From Campylobacteraceae bacterium (GTDB lineage Bacteria > Campylobacterota > Campylobacteria > Campylobacterales > Sulfurospirillaceae): a DNA stretch of 45,174 bases. Positions 1 to 8,869 of this stretch are shown piece after piece. The DNA lies in contig JALUMZ010000055.1 in assembly GCA_027055635.1 (NCBI GenBank), positions 1-45,174 of the forward strand, read 5' to 3'. Every line of letters starts with the position of its first letter. Position 1 is the first letter of the stretch. Below the pieces are notes generated by a model. That model was not told the origin of the DNA. It saw only the letters and a program-made list of their open reading frames with translations, and searched no databases. The translations under genes were made by a program, and so were the position numbers.

Positions 1-1
1 G

Positions 2-1015
2 TATTCCAAAAAAGTAGCAGGTGCGTTAAAAACGGTAAGAGGATTGACTTCGGTTTCAACTAGTTGGGGCAAAGACTTTAGCGAGTACATCATAGATATA
101 GACAGAAATAAAGCTCTAAGATATGGCATCACTCCACTTAATATCGCTATGCAAATACCGATAAAAGGTGAAGTCGCTTCGCTAAATGCCAATTTGGAAT
201 CCATGAATACACAATTTGTGAGAATTTATCTAAAAGATAAATTTACAAAAAATCTTGAAACTCTGAAACTTTTACCTATCACGACAAAATTTGGAGAGAT
301 TCCACTCTCTCAAATAGCAAACATCAAAAAAAGTTTGACTTATGCAAAGATAGAGAGAGACAATATGCTCTACTCTTTAGATGTAAACGGATACCGAGCA
401 AAAAGACCAGTAACTCACTTGACCGATGATACGATAGCGGCACTAAAAAATGTAAAATCGGATGATTTTGTTATAACTCAAACAGGAGATATTGCAACTA
501 TAACAGATAGTTTTGGACGAATGTTGAAGGCTATAGGCTTAGGAGTAGTTATACTGATTATGTCTTTAATAGCGATTTATCGCTCAGTTAGAATGGCTTT
601 TATCATGATACTTGTTTTGCCTCTATCTTTAATAGGAGCTTCATGGGGAATGTTACTGTTCAACAAGCCTAGTTGTATGCCGAGTCTCTTGGGGATTTTG
701 CTGCTTTTTGGAATTATCATAAAAAATGCTGTACTTTTGATTGATTTTTATCAAGCAAATGAGCAAGCGGGGAAAAGCCCATTTCAAAGTGCACTAGATA
801 GTGTAACGGTTAGATTTCGCCCAGTCATGATGACTGCATTTGGTACGATCGCAGGTATGATACCTATCGCACTAGAGCAAGCTGTGGGACTTGAAAGACT
901 TAGCCCTCTAGCAGATGTAGCGATTGGCGGTCTTTTGATAGGTACGCTCTTGACATTGATTTATGTTCCTATGTATGCTTATATCTTTGATGGAGATAAG
1001 TCAAAAAAGGAGTAA
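2..1015 (+). CDS. RND-family efflux transporter, C-terminal part (5' end outside window)
   Basis: The open frame runs in from the window edge, so only about the last 337 residues of an inner-membrane RND pump are present. The visible part starts in the periplasmic porter region. It then has the last set of transmembrane helices, including a segment ending in GIIIKNAVLLIDFY that matches the conserved TM-helix 'GxxxKNAxLLxxF' pattern of AcrB/CusA-type pumps, followed by RFRPVMMTAFGTIAGMIPIA, also typical of the family. These pumps use the proton gradient to expel drugs, metals or other compounds with a membrane-fusion protein and an outer-membrane channel, which would lie upstream of the window. 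The substrate cannot be told from this fragment. It ends just before the EI24-like gene, which starts 3 bases later, so the two are probably co-transcribed. Confidence 0.9.
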   Translation, partial: YSKKVAGALKTVRGLTSVSTSWGKDFSEYIIDIDRNKALRYGITPLNIAMQIPIKGEVASLNANLESMNTQFVRIYLKDKFTKNLETLKLLPITTKFGEIPLSQIANIKKSLTYAKIERDNMLYSLDVNGYRAKRPVTHLTDDTIAALKNVKSDDFVITQTGDIATITDSFGRMLKAIGLGVVILIMSLIAIYRSVRMAFIMILVLPLSLIGASWGMLLFNKPSCMPSLLGILLLFGIIIKNAVLLIDFYQANEQAGKSPFQSALDSVTVRFRPVMMTAFGTIAGMIPIALEQAVGLERLSPLADVAIGGLLIGTLLTLIYVPMYAYIFDGDKSKKE

Positions 1016-1018
1016 AAG

Positions 1019-1927
1019 ATGTTAGATCTTTTTGATTCTATTGCTTTTGGATTTAGAGCGATTTTAGAGTGGAGTTTGATAAGACTAGCTCTCTTTAGCG
1101 GTTTAATTATAACTCTGTTTTGGACAGTTTTGGGATTCTTTTTTTGGAATCCCTTGGTCTCTTTTTCGGGTGATATATTGGAACTTGTGCCTTTTTCTAT
1201 GGTTCGCTCAAACGGAGCACAGATTATATCTGTTTTTGTATGGATGCAGGCTGTTTTGATAACTTTTGCACTGGTGGTTTTATTTTTGGGCACACTGTTT
1301 TCAAGGAAGATTTCAAAAGATAAATATGGTTATTTTTATATTTTAACTATTGCATGCAGTGTTATTTTTTGGTCTTTTATATGGTTTTTTAAAGGTGACT
1401 ATCTCCACGCACAATTTTTGAAACTTTTAAACTGGCTTCCTTTTGAAACCATAGACAAAGGGATGGCTTACTTGATGGCATGTTTGATGATTTATAATCT
1501 AATCGTGATATCTATGCTTATTATTACAAGTATTTTAAGTCAAAAAGTTCTTAAGGAGGTAAATAGAGAATATTTTGATGATGAGATGATGTATGAAAGA
1601 GAGTTTGGTATAGTTAAATACACACTTAAAGATGTTTTGATATTTGTCATCGCTTCTACTGTGCTGTTTCCTCTTTTTTTCATACCTTTTCTAAATTGGA
1701 TTGTTCAGCTTGGGTTATGGGTATATTTAGTTAAAAATACCTTTGGTTACGATGTGGGCACTTCGTTGTCTGAAGATTTTACTAAGGATAAGTTGAAAGA
1801 AGAGAGCAGAGCTTTATGGTCTATAAGTTTCGTCTCTGCGCTATTTAACTTTATCCCTATACTTAATTTCTTTGGACCATTTTTTGGTGAAATATCTATA
1901 TTTCACTATTTAAGAAACAAGGAGTAA
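1019..1927 (+). CDS. EI24/CysZ-like integral membrane protein
   Basis: A 302-residue, strongly hydrophobic protein with about six transmembrane segments (near residues 15-45, 75-95, 105-125, 145-172, 205-240 and 270-295). The general layout, and the C-terminal WSISFVSALFNFIPILNFFGPFFG with its Pro-Ile-x-Asn and closing hydrophobic stretch, resembles the EI24/CysZ family. Members include the E. coli sulfate transporter CysZ, but most have no assigned substrate. ATG follows an aaggag ribosome site at the end of the RND gene. It sits between the RND gene and an HdeD-like gene with 3-base gaps, which suggests one transcript. Family assignment is by general pattern, so function is only inferred. 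Confidence 0.7.
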   Translation: MLDLFDSIAFGFRAILEWSLIRLALFSGLIITLFWTVLGFFFWNPLVSFSGDILELVPFSMVRSNGAQIISVFVWMQAVLITFALVVLFLGTLFSRKISKDKYGYFYILTIACSVIFWSFIWFFKGDYLHAQFLKLLNWLPFETIDKGMAYLMACLMIYNLIVISMLIITSILSQKVLKEVNREYFDDEMMYEREFGIVKYTLKDVLIFVIASTVLFPLFFIPFLNWIVQLGLWVYLVKNTFGYDVGTSLSEDFTKDKLKEESRALWSISFVSALFNFIPILNFFGPFFGEISIFHYLRNKE

Positions 1928-1930
1928 GAG

Positions 1931-2503
1931 ATGTGGACACATTCAGAAAAATGGCAAGAAAACTTGCCACAAGGTGAAAAAAAGTTGCTAGAGAAATTTA
2001 GCAAATATTCAAAAATAACAGGTGCGATATTTATCATATTGGGATTGATAGGAATTATATTTCCATATGTTTTATCTTTGGTTACTGTTGCATTTGCATC
2101 ATATCTTATGGTGCTAGGTGGATTAGTATCGGGATATTTTACATGGATAACAAACAAAGAAGATTGGTTAGGATGGCTTAAAAGTTTAGTTCTGTTTTTG
2201 ATGGGGCTTTTTATACTGTTTTATCCGATTAACGGTATAGCAGCTATTGGTTTAATGCTTGTATTCTACTTCTTTATGGACTCTTTCGCGGAGTTTGGTC
2301 TTGCTATATCTATGCGGGGCAATAGTGGATGGTGGATATGGTTATTTAACTCTTTTATATCATTGGTTTTAGGTATCATATTTATGGTTGGTTGGCCATT
2401 TAGCTCAACATATTTGGTCGGATTATTCATAGGTATCAGCCTATTTTTTGACGGAATTGCCTTACTAGTAGGCGGAAGTCTTTGGAAAAAACTTGGAAAA
2501 TAG
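1931..2503 (+). CDS. HdeD-like (DUF308) membrane protein
   Basis: A 190-residue protein with about six transmembrane helices, arranged as short paired hydrophobic segments with glycine-rich turns such as GLFIGISLFFDGIALLVGG. This is the pattern of the HdeD/DUF308 family. HdeD in E. coli contributes to acid resistance at high cell density, but most homologs are uncharacterised. The N-terminal roughly 30 residues are charged and probably cytoplasmic. The ATG is preceded by aaggagtaag, which also overlaps the end of the upstream EI24-like gene. The next gene, an APC permease, starts at or just after its stop. The neighbourhood suggests an envelope or stress membrane-protein cluster, but the sequence shows no direct link. 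Confidence 0.75.
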   Translation: MWTHSEKWQENLPQGEKKLLEKFSKYSKITGAIFIILGLIGIIFPYVLSLVTVAFASYLMVLGGLVSGYFTWITNKEDWLGWLKSLVLFLMGLFILFYPINGIAAIGLMLVFYFFMDSFAEFGLAISMRGNSGWWIWLFNSFISLVLGIIFMVGWPFSSTYLVGLFIGISLFFDGIALLVGGSLWKKLGK

Positions 2504-2504
2504 T

Positions 2505-3782
2505 GTGAAAAAATCATTTGGTCTGTGGAGTGCTATATTTTTAGGTATCGGCTCCATGGTGGGAGCCGGCATCTTTGTTTTGTTGGGTGAAGCCGGGGCT
2601 ATTGCTGGAAATCTTGTGTGGATTTCATTTGTACTTGGCGGTATCATCGCACTAAGTGCTGGATACTCTTTGGCAAAGTTAGCAGTAACTTATCCTAGTA
2701 GAGGTGGTATTGTAGAGTATCTTGTACAGTGTTATGGAGAAGGTGTCTTCTCTGGTTCTGTCTCTATACTTTTTTACCTCTCGGCAATAGTCGGTATTGC
2801 TATGGTTGCAAAGACATTTGGAGTATATGCCGCTCATATGTTTGGTGTGAATTCGCCATTTTTTGTAAATATTTTTAGTGTCTGTATATTGCTCTTTTTC
2901 GTACTTATAAATTTAGCAGGAAGTTCATTGATAGCTAAGAGCGAAAATATAATAGTGATAACAAAACTATCTATCATAATAATTTTTACTTTTACTGTAT
3001 TTTTCTATATAAAACCGGAACTTCTCTCCTTTAAAGATTCTCCGGCATTTAGCGATATGTTCTTTGCTCTGTCTTTGACATTTTTTGCTTATGGGGGATT
3101 TAATGTTATAGCAAATACAGCCGAAGATATGGATGACCCAAAAAAAACTATGATGAAAGCTATGATTTACTCTATCCTTATCGTGATGGTTTTATATGTA
3201 GCTGTTGTATTTGCAGTCTTTGGCAATTTGCCTTTAAAGGAGATCATAAAAGCACAAGATTATGCATTGGCGGAAGCTGCTAGACCAGTCTTTGGAAAAA
3301 TCGGATTTACTATCATGGCAGTAGCTGCACTAATATCAACATCATCATCTATAAATGCAAATCTTTATGCAACAACAAATATAACATATCAAATGGCAAA
3401 AGATGGAAATCTGCCAAAAGTATATGAGAGAAATATATGGCATAGTAGTGAAGGACTCATAGTAAGTGCGATTTTATTGATCGTGATGATTCTGTTTTTT
3501 AGATTAAATGAGATTGCAACTATGGGTTCGATTTATATATTGTTTATACATGTATTTGTGCACACAGGACATTTGTTTAAAATAGATAAAACAGGAGCAA
3601 ATAGAGTGGCAATACTCTTTAGCATAATCACTCTTATTGTTACTATCGTGCTAGCTCTGATATACACATCTAAACATGTTGAGAATATTGGCTACTATAT
3701 TATAGGAGGTTTTATACTCTCTTATGCATTGGAAATAATACTTAGACTAAGCACCAAAAGAGTGGTGCAAAAACAAAAATAA
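2505..3782 (+). CDS. APC superfamily amino acid/cation permease
   Basis: A roughly 425-residue secondary transporter with about 12 hydrophobic segments. The N-terminus FLGIGSMVGAGIFVLLGEA carries the GSxxGAGIF motif of APC-superfamily TM1, which forms the unwound substrate-binding helix. TM6 shows SLTFFAYGGFNVIANTAEDM, with the usual FxxYGGFE/N signature and a following acidic stretch. These features point to an amino acid/polyamine/organocation permease, probably proton-coupled. I chose GTG at 2505, immediately after the HdeD-like stop. A TTG at 2493 in the same frame would add four residues (MENS) and overlap the upstream gene. Substrate is unknown. It is probably co-transcribed with the genes on either side. 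Confidence 0.85.
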   Translation: MKKSFGLWSAIFLGIGSMVGAGIFVLLGEAGAIAGNLVWISFVLGGIIALSAGYSLAKLAVTYPSRGGIVEYLVQCYGEGVFSGSVSILFYLSAIVGIAMVAKTFGVYAAHMFGVNSPFFVNIFSVCILLFFVLINLAGSSLIAKSENIIVITKLSIIIIFTFTVFFYIKPELLSFKDSPAFSDMFFALSLTFFAYGGFNVIANTAEDMDDPKKTMMKAMIYSILIVMVLYVAVVFAVFGNLPLKEIIKAQDYALAEAARPVFGKIGFTIMAVAALISTSSSINANLYATTNITYQMAKDGNLPKVYERNIWHSSEGLIVSAILLIVMILFFRLNEIATMGSIYILFIHVFVHTGHLFKIDKTGANRVAILFSIITLIVTIVLALIYTSKHVENIGYYIIGGFILSYALEIILRLSTKRVVQKQK

Positions 3783-3793
3783 GGAGTTTAATT

Positions 3794-3997
3794 ATGGATG
3801 AAACAACAAAAGGTATTGAGGCACTAAAAAATGAGATTAGGAGGGAAATGAGGGCTATATTTAAATTAAATATGACTTTTGAGGGATGGAGCGTTCCTGA
3901 GATGGATGATGAGGAAGCGGCTCGAGAGATTTTAAGGGTGATGCAAGACGCATTGGACGAATTAAAAAAAGAAAATAAGGATAATCAAAATGGATGA
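3794..3997 (+). CDS. Small acidic/helical protein of unknown function (67 aa)
   Basis: I do not recognise this 67-residue protein. It is highly charged and predicted to be mostly helical: an N-terminal amphipathic helix (residues 4-25), a short break around FEGWSVPEMDDEEA, and a second helix through residues 42-62. It has no cysteines and no membrane segment, so it is probably cytoplasmic. A clear aaggag ribosome site lies 8 bases before the ATG, and its last 8 bases overlap the start of the rhodanese gene, so translation of the two is likely coupled. That coupling and the ribosome site are the main reasons to accept it as real. Confidence 0.65.
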   Translation: MDETTKGIEALKNEIRREMRAIFKLNMTFEGWSVPEMDDEEAAREILRVMQDALDELKKENKDNQNG

Positions 3998-4355
3998 AAT
4001 GGTCAGAAATACAGCATTAAAAAGTGTAAAACCGATGAAGATGGATGTAGAGAGTTTTATAGAAAAATATAACAATGGTGAAGCAATCCTGCTAGATATC
4101 AGAATGCCTTTTGAAGTAAAAGTATGGGGGTTATCATTTGCTAAAAATATACCATACAATGCACTCCCTGATAGATTAGAAGAGTTACCAAAAGACAAGA
4201 TGATTGTCTGTGCCTGCCCTCATGAGTATAGAGCTAGTATGGCAAAAGAGTACCTTAGGTATAAGGGTTATGATGCCAAAACACTAAATGGTGGATTGCT
4301 AGCCTTGATGGAAAGATTAAAAGGCGGTAGCGCAAAAGATATAAACTTAGGCTAG
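3990..4355 (+). CDS. Rhodanese-like domain protein (sulfurtransferase)
   Basis: A single-domain rhodanese of 121 residues. It has the LLDIRMPFEVKVWG segment near residues 34-47 (the CH2A-like 'DxRxxxEF' motif), the AKNIPYNAL segment, and an active-site loop with Cys76 in CPHEYRAS. It ends with YKGYDAKTLNGGLLAL, the usual 'G(Y/F)xxxxxLxGGxxxW' ending without the Trp. Cys76 would carry a persulfide and transfer sulfane sulfur to thiol or cyanide acceptors in the cytoplasm. There is no signal peptide. It overlaps the small upstream gene and its stop directly abuts the ATG of a TSUP-family permease. That pairing often indicates handling of sulfur compounds, but here it is an inference from context. 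Confidence 0.85.
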   Translation: MDEMVRNTALKSVKPMKMDVESFIEKYNNGEAILLDIRMPFEVKVWGLSFAKNIPYNALPDRLEELPKDKMIVCACPHEYRASMAKEYLRYKGYDAKTLNGGLLALMERLKGGSAKDINLG

Positions 4356-5093
4356 ATGATGTATGATTATATAATATACTTTGCTGTTACACTGTTTTTC
4401 TCTACTTTTTTTGCTATGGGTGGAGTTGGAAGTGCGATAGCTTTGGTGTCGATATTTCCTATGCTTGGGCAGAGTTTTAATCTCTCCCGGGCATTGGCAC
4501 TTTTCGTAAATACATCTTCTACCTTTAGTGCAAGTGTGATGAACTTCTATAGAGGTGTGCTTGATTTTAAATTTGTTTTGCCTTTGGTGATTGCTGTTTT
4601 GGTTTCGACACCTGTTGGGGCTTATCTTTCACAATTTGTAGATCATAAAATTTTGATGTGGATGCTAATCGCCTTTTTGCTCATAAGTGCAACTTTGATG
4701 CTGTTTTATAAAAGAGAAGCCAAGACAAGCTACACAAAAACATGGGTTTTATATGTGATAGGGATAAGTGTCGGACTTATATCAGGAATGTTAGGAGTTG
4801 GTGGAGGAGCTTTGATAATGCCCCTTTTAATTCTACTTGGTTTTGATGCAAAAAAAGCAGCTTATGGAGTTAGTTTTGTTATACCTTTTTCATCACTTGG
4901 TGCATTCGTCACATATCTGCAATTTGTCAAGATGGACTGGTTTCTACTAGCAGATGTGACAGTAGCAGCATTGATTGGCGGATATCTTGGCGGAAAGATT
5001 ATGCACTTCAAATTATCTCAATCACATGTGAAAAAACTTATAGGGGTAGTTTTGTATTTGATAGCTATAAAAATGATAATGAAATTAATTTAA
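4356..5093 (+). CDS. TSUP (TauE/SafE) family membrane permease
   Basis: A 245-residue protein with about eight transmembrane helices built as two related halves. The first half has GGVGSAIALVSIFPMLG and the second GLISGMLGVGGGALIMPLLILLG, the glycine-rich repeated motif of the TauE/SafE (TSUP, formerly DUF81) family. Family members move sulfite, sulfoacetate, thiosulfate or other organic anions across the inner membrane, and some take up thiosulfate. The ATG starts at the base after the rhodanese stop, so the two are almost certainly co-translated. This fits a sulfur-anion role, but the substrate is not shown. The gene ends about 70 bases before the TorA-type gene, which has its own candidate promoter. 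Confidence 0.85.
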   Translation: MMYDYIIYFAVTLFFSTFFAMGGVGSAIALVSIFPMLGQSFNLSRALALFVNTSSTFSASVMNFYRGVLDFKFVLPLVIAVLVSTPVGAYLSQFVDHKILMWMLIAFLLISATLMLFYKREAKTSYTKTWVLYVIGISVGLISGMLGVGGGALIMPLLILLGFDAKKAAYGVSFVIPFSSLGAFVTYLQFVKMDWFLLADVTVAALIGGYLGGKIMHFKLSQSHVKKLIGVVLYLIAIKMIMKLI

Positions 5094-5100
5094 TAATTTT

Positions 5101-5122
5101 GCCTCTTTTTTGCCTCTTTTTT
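5101..5122 (+). repeat. Two tandem copies of an 11-base T-rich unit
   Basis: The 11-base unit gcctctttttt occurs twice in a row (5101-5111 and 5112-5122) between the TSUP permease and the TorA-type gene, with a partial third gcct at 5135. T-rich tracts upstream of the -10 box are usual in Campylobacterota promoters, so this may simply be promoter context. Its copy number could vary by slippage. Confidence 0.6.
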
Positions 5123-5126
5123 ATTT

Positions 5127-5132
5127 TATACT
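5127..5132 (+). promoter_or_regulatory. Candidate -10 box of the torA operon
   Basis: TATACT lies 31 bases upstream of the torA ATG and downstream of a T-rich tract, in the only gap (69 bases) between this gene and the preceding cluster. No convincing -35 box is visible, as is normal in this phylum. This is an inference from sequence pattern only. Confidence 0.4.
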
Positions 5133-5162
5133 TTGCCTAACAAATATCAGAAAGGATACAAA

Positions 5163-7550
5163 ATGAGTATTTCAAGAAGAAGATTTTTGCAAGGAAGTGT
5201 TGCTGCTACAGCAGCTTTGAGTGCTAGTTCAGTTGGTGCAACCGAGCTCTTTTCGCCTGTAAAAAAAATCCCAAGTGCTAGCCACTTTGGTGCTTTTTAT
5301 GCCTATGTGCAAGATGGTAAAATTATAGATATAGAACCGCAGGAGAAAGATGGAAGACCGGGTATGATGAAGGCATTAGTAGATAGAAACTACTCTAACT
5401 CTCGTGTAAAATATCCATATGTAAGAAAGTCTTTCTTAGAAGGCAAGGCAGGAAATAAGGCTCTAAGAGGAAAAGAGGAGTTTGTAAGAGTTTCTTGGGA
5501 TAAGGCTATTAAGCTAGTAGTTAAAAAGCTAAAAGATACGCCTCGTGACAGTATCTATAATGGTACAACGGACGGTTGGGCACATCCTGGCCTAGTAAAT
5601 TATTGTCCAACACTAGCAGGTAGGTTTTTTAATATTGTAAAAGGTGGTTCTGTAAATATAGACGGAGACTTTAGCGTAGGAGCCGCACTTCGTACAAATC
5701 CTGATGTAGTTGGCGATATAGAGGTCTATTCTCTTCAGACTGCCCATGAGCAAATCCTTCCAAATACTCAAGTTTATGTTATGTGGGGAGCTGATCTTTT
5801 TAAGACAAACAAGATAGACTTTGCAGTTGCAAACCGAAAAAATGATGAATACTTTCTAAAATATAAAAAATCAGGTATGAAGTTTATATCTATTGACCCT
5901 ATTAAGACTGAAACTGCAAAGATGTTTGATGCAGAGTGTATCCATATCAGACCAAATACAGATGTTGCTTTGATGCTTGGTATGATGAACTACCTGTATG
6001 TAACAAAAAAATACGATGCCGATTTTATCAAAAAATATACTGATGGATTTGAAAAATTTGTACCATATCTTTTGGGGAAAACAGATGGTGTTGCGAAAAC
6101 ACCTGAGTGGGCAGCAAAGATTACCGAAGTTCCTGCATCTAAGATTAAGTGGTTAGCAGATTTGTTTGTATCTCATAGAACTTTGATAGCCGGAAACTGG
6201 TCTATGCAAAGAGCACAGCATGGTGAGCAGGTTCAGTGGGGTATAATCACTTTGGCCTCCATGATAGGACAAGTTGGACTTCCAGGCGGAGGATTTGGTT
6301 TTTCACTTCATTATGGTGGTGGAGGACAAGCAAGTGCCGGTAAAACAGGACCTGGAGGATTTTCTGAGGGAAGAAATAGAGTTAAAGCAATTATACCAGC
6401 TTCTAGGATAAACGAGACACTTTTAAATCCCGGTAAAGTTATAGATTTTATGGGTGAAAAGTTAAAATTACCACACATCAAGCTTATGTATGTAGCTGGA
6501 GCTAATAATGTTGGGCACCAGCAAGATATAAATGAATTAATAAAAGGATTAAGAAAATTAGATACATTGATAGTTCAAGAGCCTTGGTGGACTCCAACTG
6601 CAAAGATGGCAGATATAGTTTTGCCTGCCACAACTATCCTAGAAAGAGATGACATTAGTTTGCTTAGTGGAAGTTACTCTGGAGATAGGATTTTTGCTAT
6701 GAGAAAAGTTGTGGATAATCCTTATGAGGCAAAAGATGATTATGAGATTTATTCACTTCTAGCTAAAGAGTTTGGCAAAAAACAGTACAAAAAATTTACT
6801 GATGGAAAGACTGTAATGGAACACATAAAAGCCTTTTATGAGAGTTCAGATGCAGCTAAAACAACAAGCTTTGAAAAATTCTGGGAGCAAGGTTCTATCA
6901 AGTATAAGATTCCAAAAGAGGCATACAAATATGTAAGACAAGGTGATTTTAGAAAAAATCCTGTTAAAAATCCTCTCAAAACAAAAAGTGGAAAGATTCA
7001 AATCTTCTGCCAGAAATTTGCTGATTTTGGTTATAAAGATTTTAAAGGGCATGTTACATGGTTTGAGCCTGCAGAGTGGTTAGGAGGCAAACTTGCAGAT
7101 AAGTATCCGTTGCATCTTCTCTCTCCGCATGCCACATATAGAAAACACTCTCAACTAGACAATACATGGATAGCAGAGCTATATAAGATAAAAGGTAGAG
7201 AGCCTATAAGAATCAATCCAAAAGATGCTAAAAAATATGGAATTTCCGATAGAGATTTAGTAGAAGTTTATAATGACAGAGGAAGAGTTCTTGCAGGAGC
7301 TGTTGTGACTGATGATATAAGAGAAGGTGTTGTGGCTATTGAAGAGGGAACATGGTACAGCCCCCAAGATCCTATGAAAGAGGGAAGCAGAGGAAATAGT
7401 GGACAGCCGAATGTTTTAACTTCCTCAAGGCCTACATCTCAAGCATCACAATCTTGTACAGCAAATACGGTTTTGGTGGCAATCAAAAAAGCCGAAGGTG
7501 AAATTGTGCCAAATCAAGCACACTCAATGCCTAAAGTGATAAATTCATAA
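5163..7550 (+). CDS. torA: Tat-exported TorA-type molybdopterin N-/S-oxide reductase
   Basis: This 795-residue enzyme begins MSISRRRFLQGS, a twin-arginine signal, followed by a hydrophobic Ala-rich stretch to about residue 26, so it is exported folded to the periplasm. It belongs to the DMSO-reductase superfamily. It lacks the N-terminal iron-sulfur cysteines, as TorA/DorA/BisC do, and shows IDGDFSVGAA, where Ser171 matches the molybdenum-ligating serine of that subgroup. Downstream blocks include IAGNWSMQRAQHGEQ and the C-terminal dinucleotide-binding domain (near LHLLSPHATYRKHSQLDN). It should reduce TMAO or a similar N-/S-oxide with electrons from the quinone pool through the cytochrome c encoded next. 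I chose ATG 5163 because of the aaagga site before it and because it places the Tat motif at the N-terminus. No TorD-type chaperone gene is nearby. The exact substrate is not certain. Confidence 0.88.
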   Translation: MSISRRRFLQGSVAATAALSASSVGATELFSPVKKIPSASHFGAFYAYVQDGKIIDIEPQEKDGRPGMMKALVDRNYSNSRVKYPYVRKSFLEGKAGNKALRGKEEFVRVSWDKAIKLVVKKLKDTPRDSIYNGTTDGWAHPGLVNYCPTLAGRFFNIVKGGSVNIDGDFSVGAALRTNPDVVGDIEVYSLQTAHEQILPNTQVYVMWGADLFKTNKIDFAVANRKNDEYFLKYKKSGMKFISIDPIKTETAKMFDAECIHIRPNTDVALMLGMMNYLYVTKKYDADFIKKYTDGFEKFVPYLLGKTDGVAKTPEWAAKITEVPASKIKWLADLFVSHRTLIAGNWSMQRAQHGEQVQWGIITLASMIGQVGLPGGGFGFSLHYGGGGQASAGKTGPGGFSEGRNRVKAIIPASRINETLLNPGKVIDFMGEKLKLPHIKLMYVAGANNVGHQQDINELIKGLRKLDTLIVQEPWWTPTAKMADIVLPATTILERDDISLLSGSYSGDRIFAMRKVVDNPYEAKDDYEIYSLLAKEFGKKQYKKFTDGKTVMEHIKAFYESSDAAKTTSFEKFWEQGSIKYKIPKEAYKYVRQGDFRKNPVKNPLKTKSGKIQIFCQKFADFGYKDFKGHVTWFEPAEWLGGKLADKYPLHLLSPHATYRKHSQLDNTWIAELYKIKGREPIRINPKDAKKYGISDRDLVEVYNDRGRVLAGAVVTDDIREGVVAIEEGTWYSPQDPMKEGSRGNSGQPNVLTSSRPTSQASQSCTANTVLVAIKKAEGEIVPNQAHSMPKVINS

Positions 7551-7568
7551 AGTAAAAAGGGAGCAAAA

Positions 7569-8120
7569 ATGAGACTTTTTATAAGTATCTTGATAGCTTG
7601 TATGTTTAGCGTAGGACTTCAGGCTAAATTATATATTTATATAGAAAAAGGGATAAAGCTCCCTTTGAAAAATCAACATATAACACTATACAGCGGTACA
7701 CCCGTTGATAAAATATCTGCCGATGGAGATATGGTTAGGGTTAAATTGAATGGATTTGTAGGCAAAAATGATAAAACTAAACTTTTTGCAACTAAAAATC
7801 TCAAACTTTTATTGGCAACTGCTCAAAAACCGGGTCTAATTAAAATCAAAGGTGATAGAGGAGCTTTGGAGGCTAGAGTAGCAAAAAAGTTTTTAACCGA
7901 TGATATGGAAGAGGCATGGGAGAGTGGTTCTGATCTCTTTTATGACAAGTGTACAAAATGTCACCATGCCAAGATAGTAGAGCACCACAGTATGCAAGAT
8001 TGGAATGCACTTTTTGGTAGCATGAAGTATAAAGCAAAGACTACAAAAAAACAAAATGAAGAGATTTTAAGGTTTTTGAGAGCTTTTGCAAAAGATGGCA
8101 TACTTAAAGAGAGTGATTAG
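7569..8120 (+). CDS. Periplasmic monohaem c-type cytochrome, TorA partner
   Basis: A 183-residue secreted protein with a cleavable signal peptide (residues 1-19, ending LQA). A beta-rich, possibly SH3-like region follows (about 25-85), then a C-terminal haem domain with CTKCH at 128-132 and a plausible distal Met152 in FGSMKYKA. It lies 18 bases after torA with a gggag ribosome site, so it is co-transcribed. In Campylobacter jejuni a monohaem cytochrome gene pairs with a TorA-type reductase gene in the same way. The likely role is to pass electrons from membrane quinol to the molybdoenzyme in place of a NapC/TorC-type multihaem protein. That electron path is inferred from gene order. Confidence 0.85.
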   Translation: MRLFISILIACMFSVGLQAKLYIYIEKGIKLPLKNQHITLYSGTPVDKISADGDMVRVKLNGFVGKNDKTKLFATKNLKLLLATAQKPGLIKIKGDRGALEARVAKKFLTDDMEEAWESGSDLFYDKCTKCHHAKIVEHHSMQDWNALFGSMKYKAKTTKKQNEEILRFLRAFAKDGILKESD

Positions 8121-8170
8121 GGTTGCTAATGACACCCTAAAGATAGTAAAATTCTCTATTAGGATTTATA

Positions 8171-8869
8171 ATGGATAAAATATTTTTAGAGAAGTTAAAG
8201 ACACTTACTATACTTTATGCAGAAGATGAAGAGGGAATTAGAAAAAAGATATCTGATTCCCTTAGGTATTATGTAAAGAGTGTTATAGAGGCACAAAATG
8301 GTGAAAGGGCTTTGCAGCTCTATAGAGAAAAAAAGCCAGACATTCTCTTTACTGATATTATGATGCCAAAACTAGATGGGATAGAGTTGGTGAGAACTAT
8401 CAGAAAAGATGATGTCAAGATGCCTATTGTAATCATCACAGCCCATACCGACAAGGAGTACTTGCTTCGAGCAGTAGATTTGCATCTTGAGCAGTACATC
8501 ATAAAACCTATAAATTTGACTGATTTAAAAAATGCACTTCAAAAATGTGTAGATGTTATCTCTAAAAACCATGCTTTTATGAGAGATTTACCCGGTGATT
8601 ATAGTTATGATTTTGATTCAAAAGTTCTTACATGTAGAGATAAAGTTATAAAATTAAGCAAAAAAGAGATAGCATTTTTTGAACTTTTAATTCAAAACAG
8701 GCACAGAGTAGTGACTTATAGTGAACTACAAAACTATATCTGGCAAGATGAGATTATGAGTGATGATGCACTAAAATCTCTAATAAGAAATATACGACAT
8801 AAATTTCCAAAAGACTATATCAAAAATCTCTCGGGCATCGGTTATAAACTAAATGATCAAATACCTTAA
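8171..8869 (+). CDS. OmpR-type response regulator (next to torA operon)
   Basis: A 232-residue protein with two domains. The N-terminal receiver domain (about 10-125) has the acidic pocket AEDEE, phospho-acceptor Asp62 in FTDIMMPKLDG, a Thr in VIITAH and a Lys in YIIKPI. The C-terminal winged helix (about 145-230) shows LSKKEIAFFELL and ends GIGYKL, as in OmpR/PhoB proteins. It should bind DNA when phosphorylated by the histidine kinase whose start overlaps its 3' end. It lies 50 bases after the cytochrome gene on the same strand, so the torA operon is its most likely target, though nothing in the sequence proves this. The ATG follows aggattta. Confidence 0.92.
   Translation: MDKIFLEKLKTLTILYAEDEEGIRKKISDSLRYYVKSVIEAQNGERALQLYREKKPDILFTDIMMPKLDGIELVRTIRKDDVKMPIVIITAHTDKEYLLRAVDLHLEQYIIKPINLTDLKNALQKCVDVISKNHAFMRDLPGDYSYDFDSKVLTCRDKVIKLSKKEIAFFELLIQNRHRVVTYSELQNYIWQDEIMSDDALKSLIRNIRHKFPKDYIKNLSGIGYKLNDQIP

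Noticed and set aside
5101..5122. A short tandem repeat as a phase-variation switch
   Set aside because: Only two copies of an 11-base unit are present and they lie upstream of the -10 box, so there is no evidence for switching.
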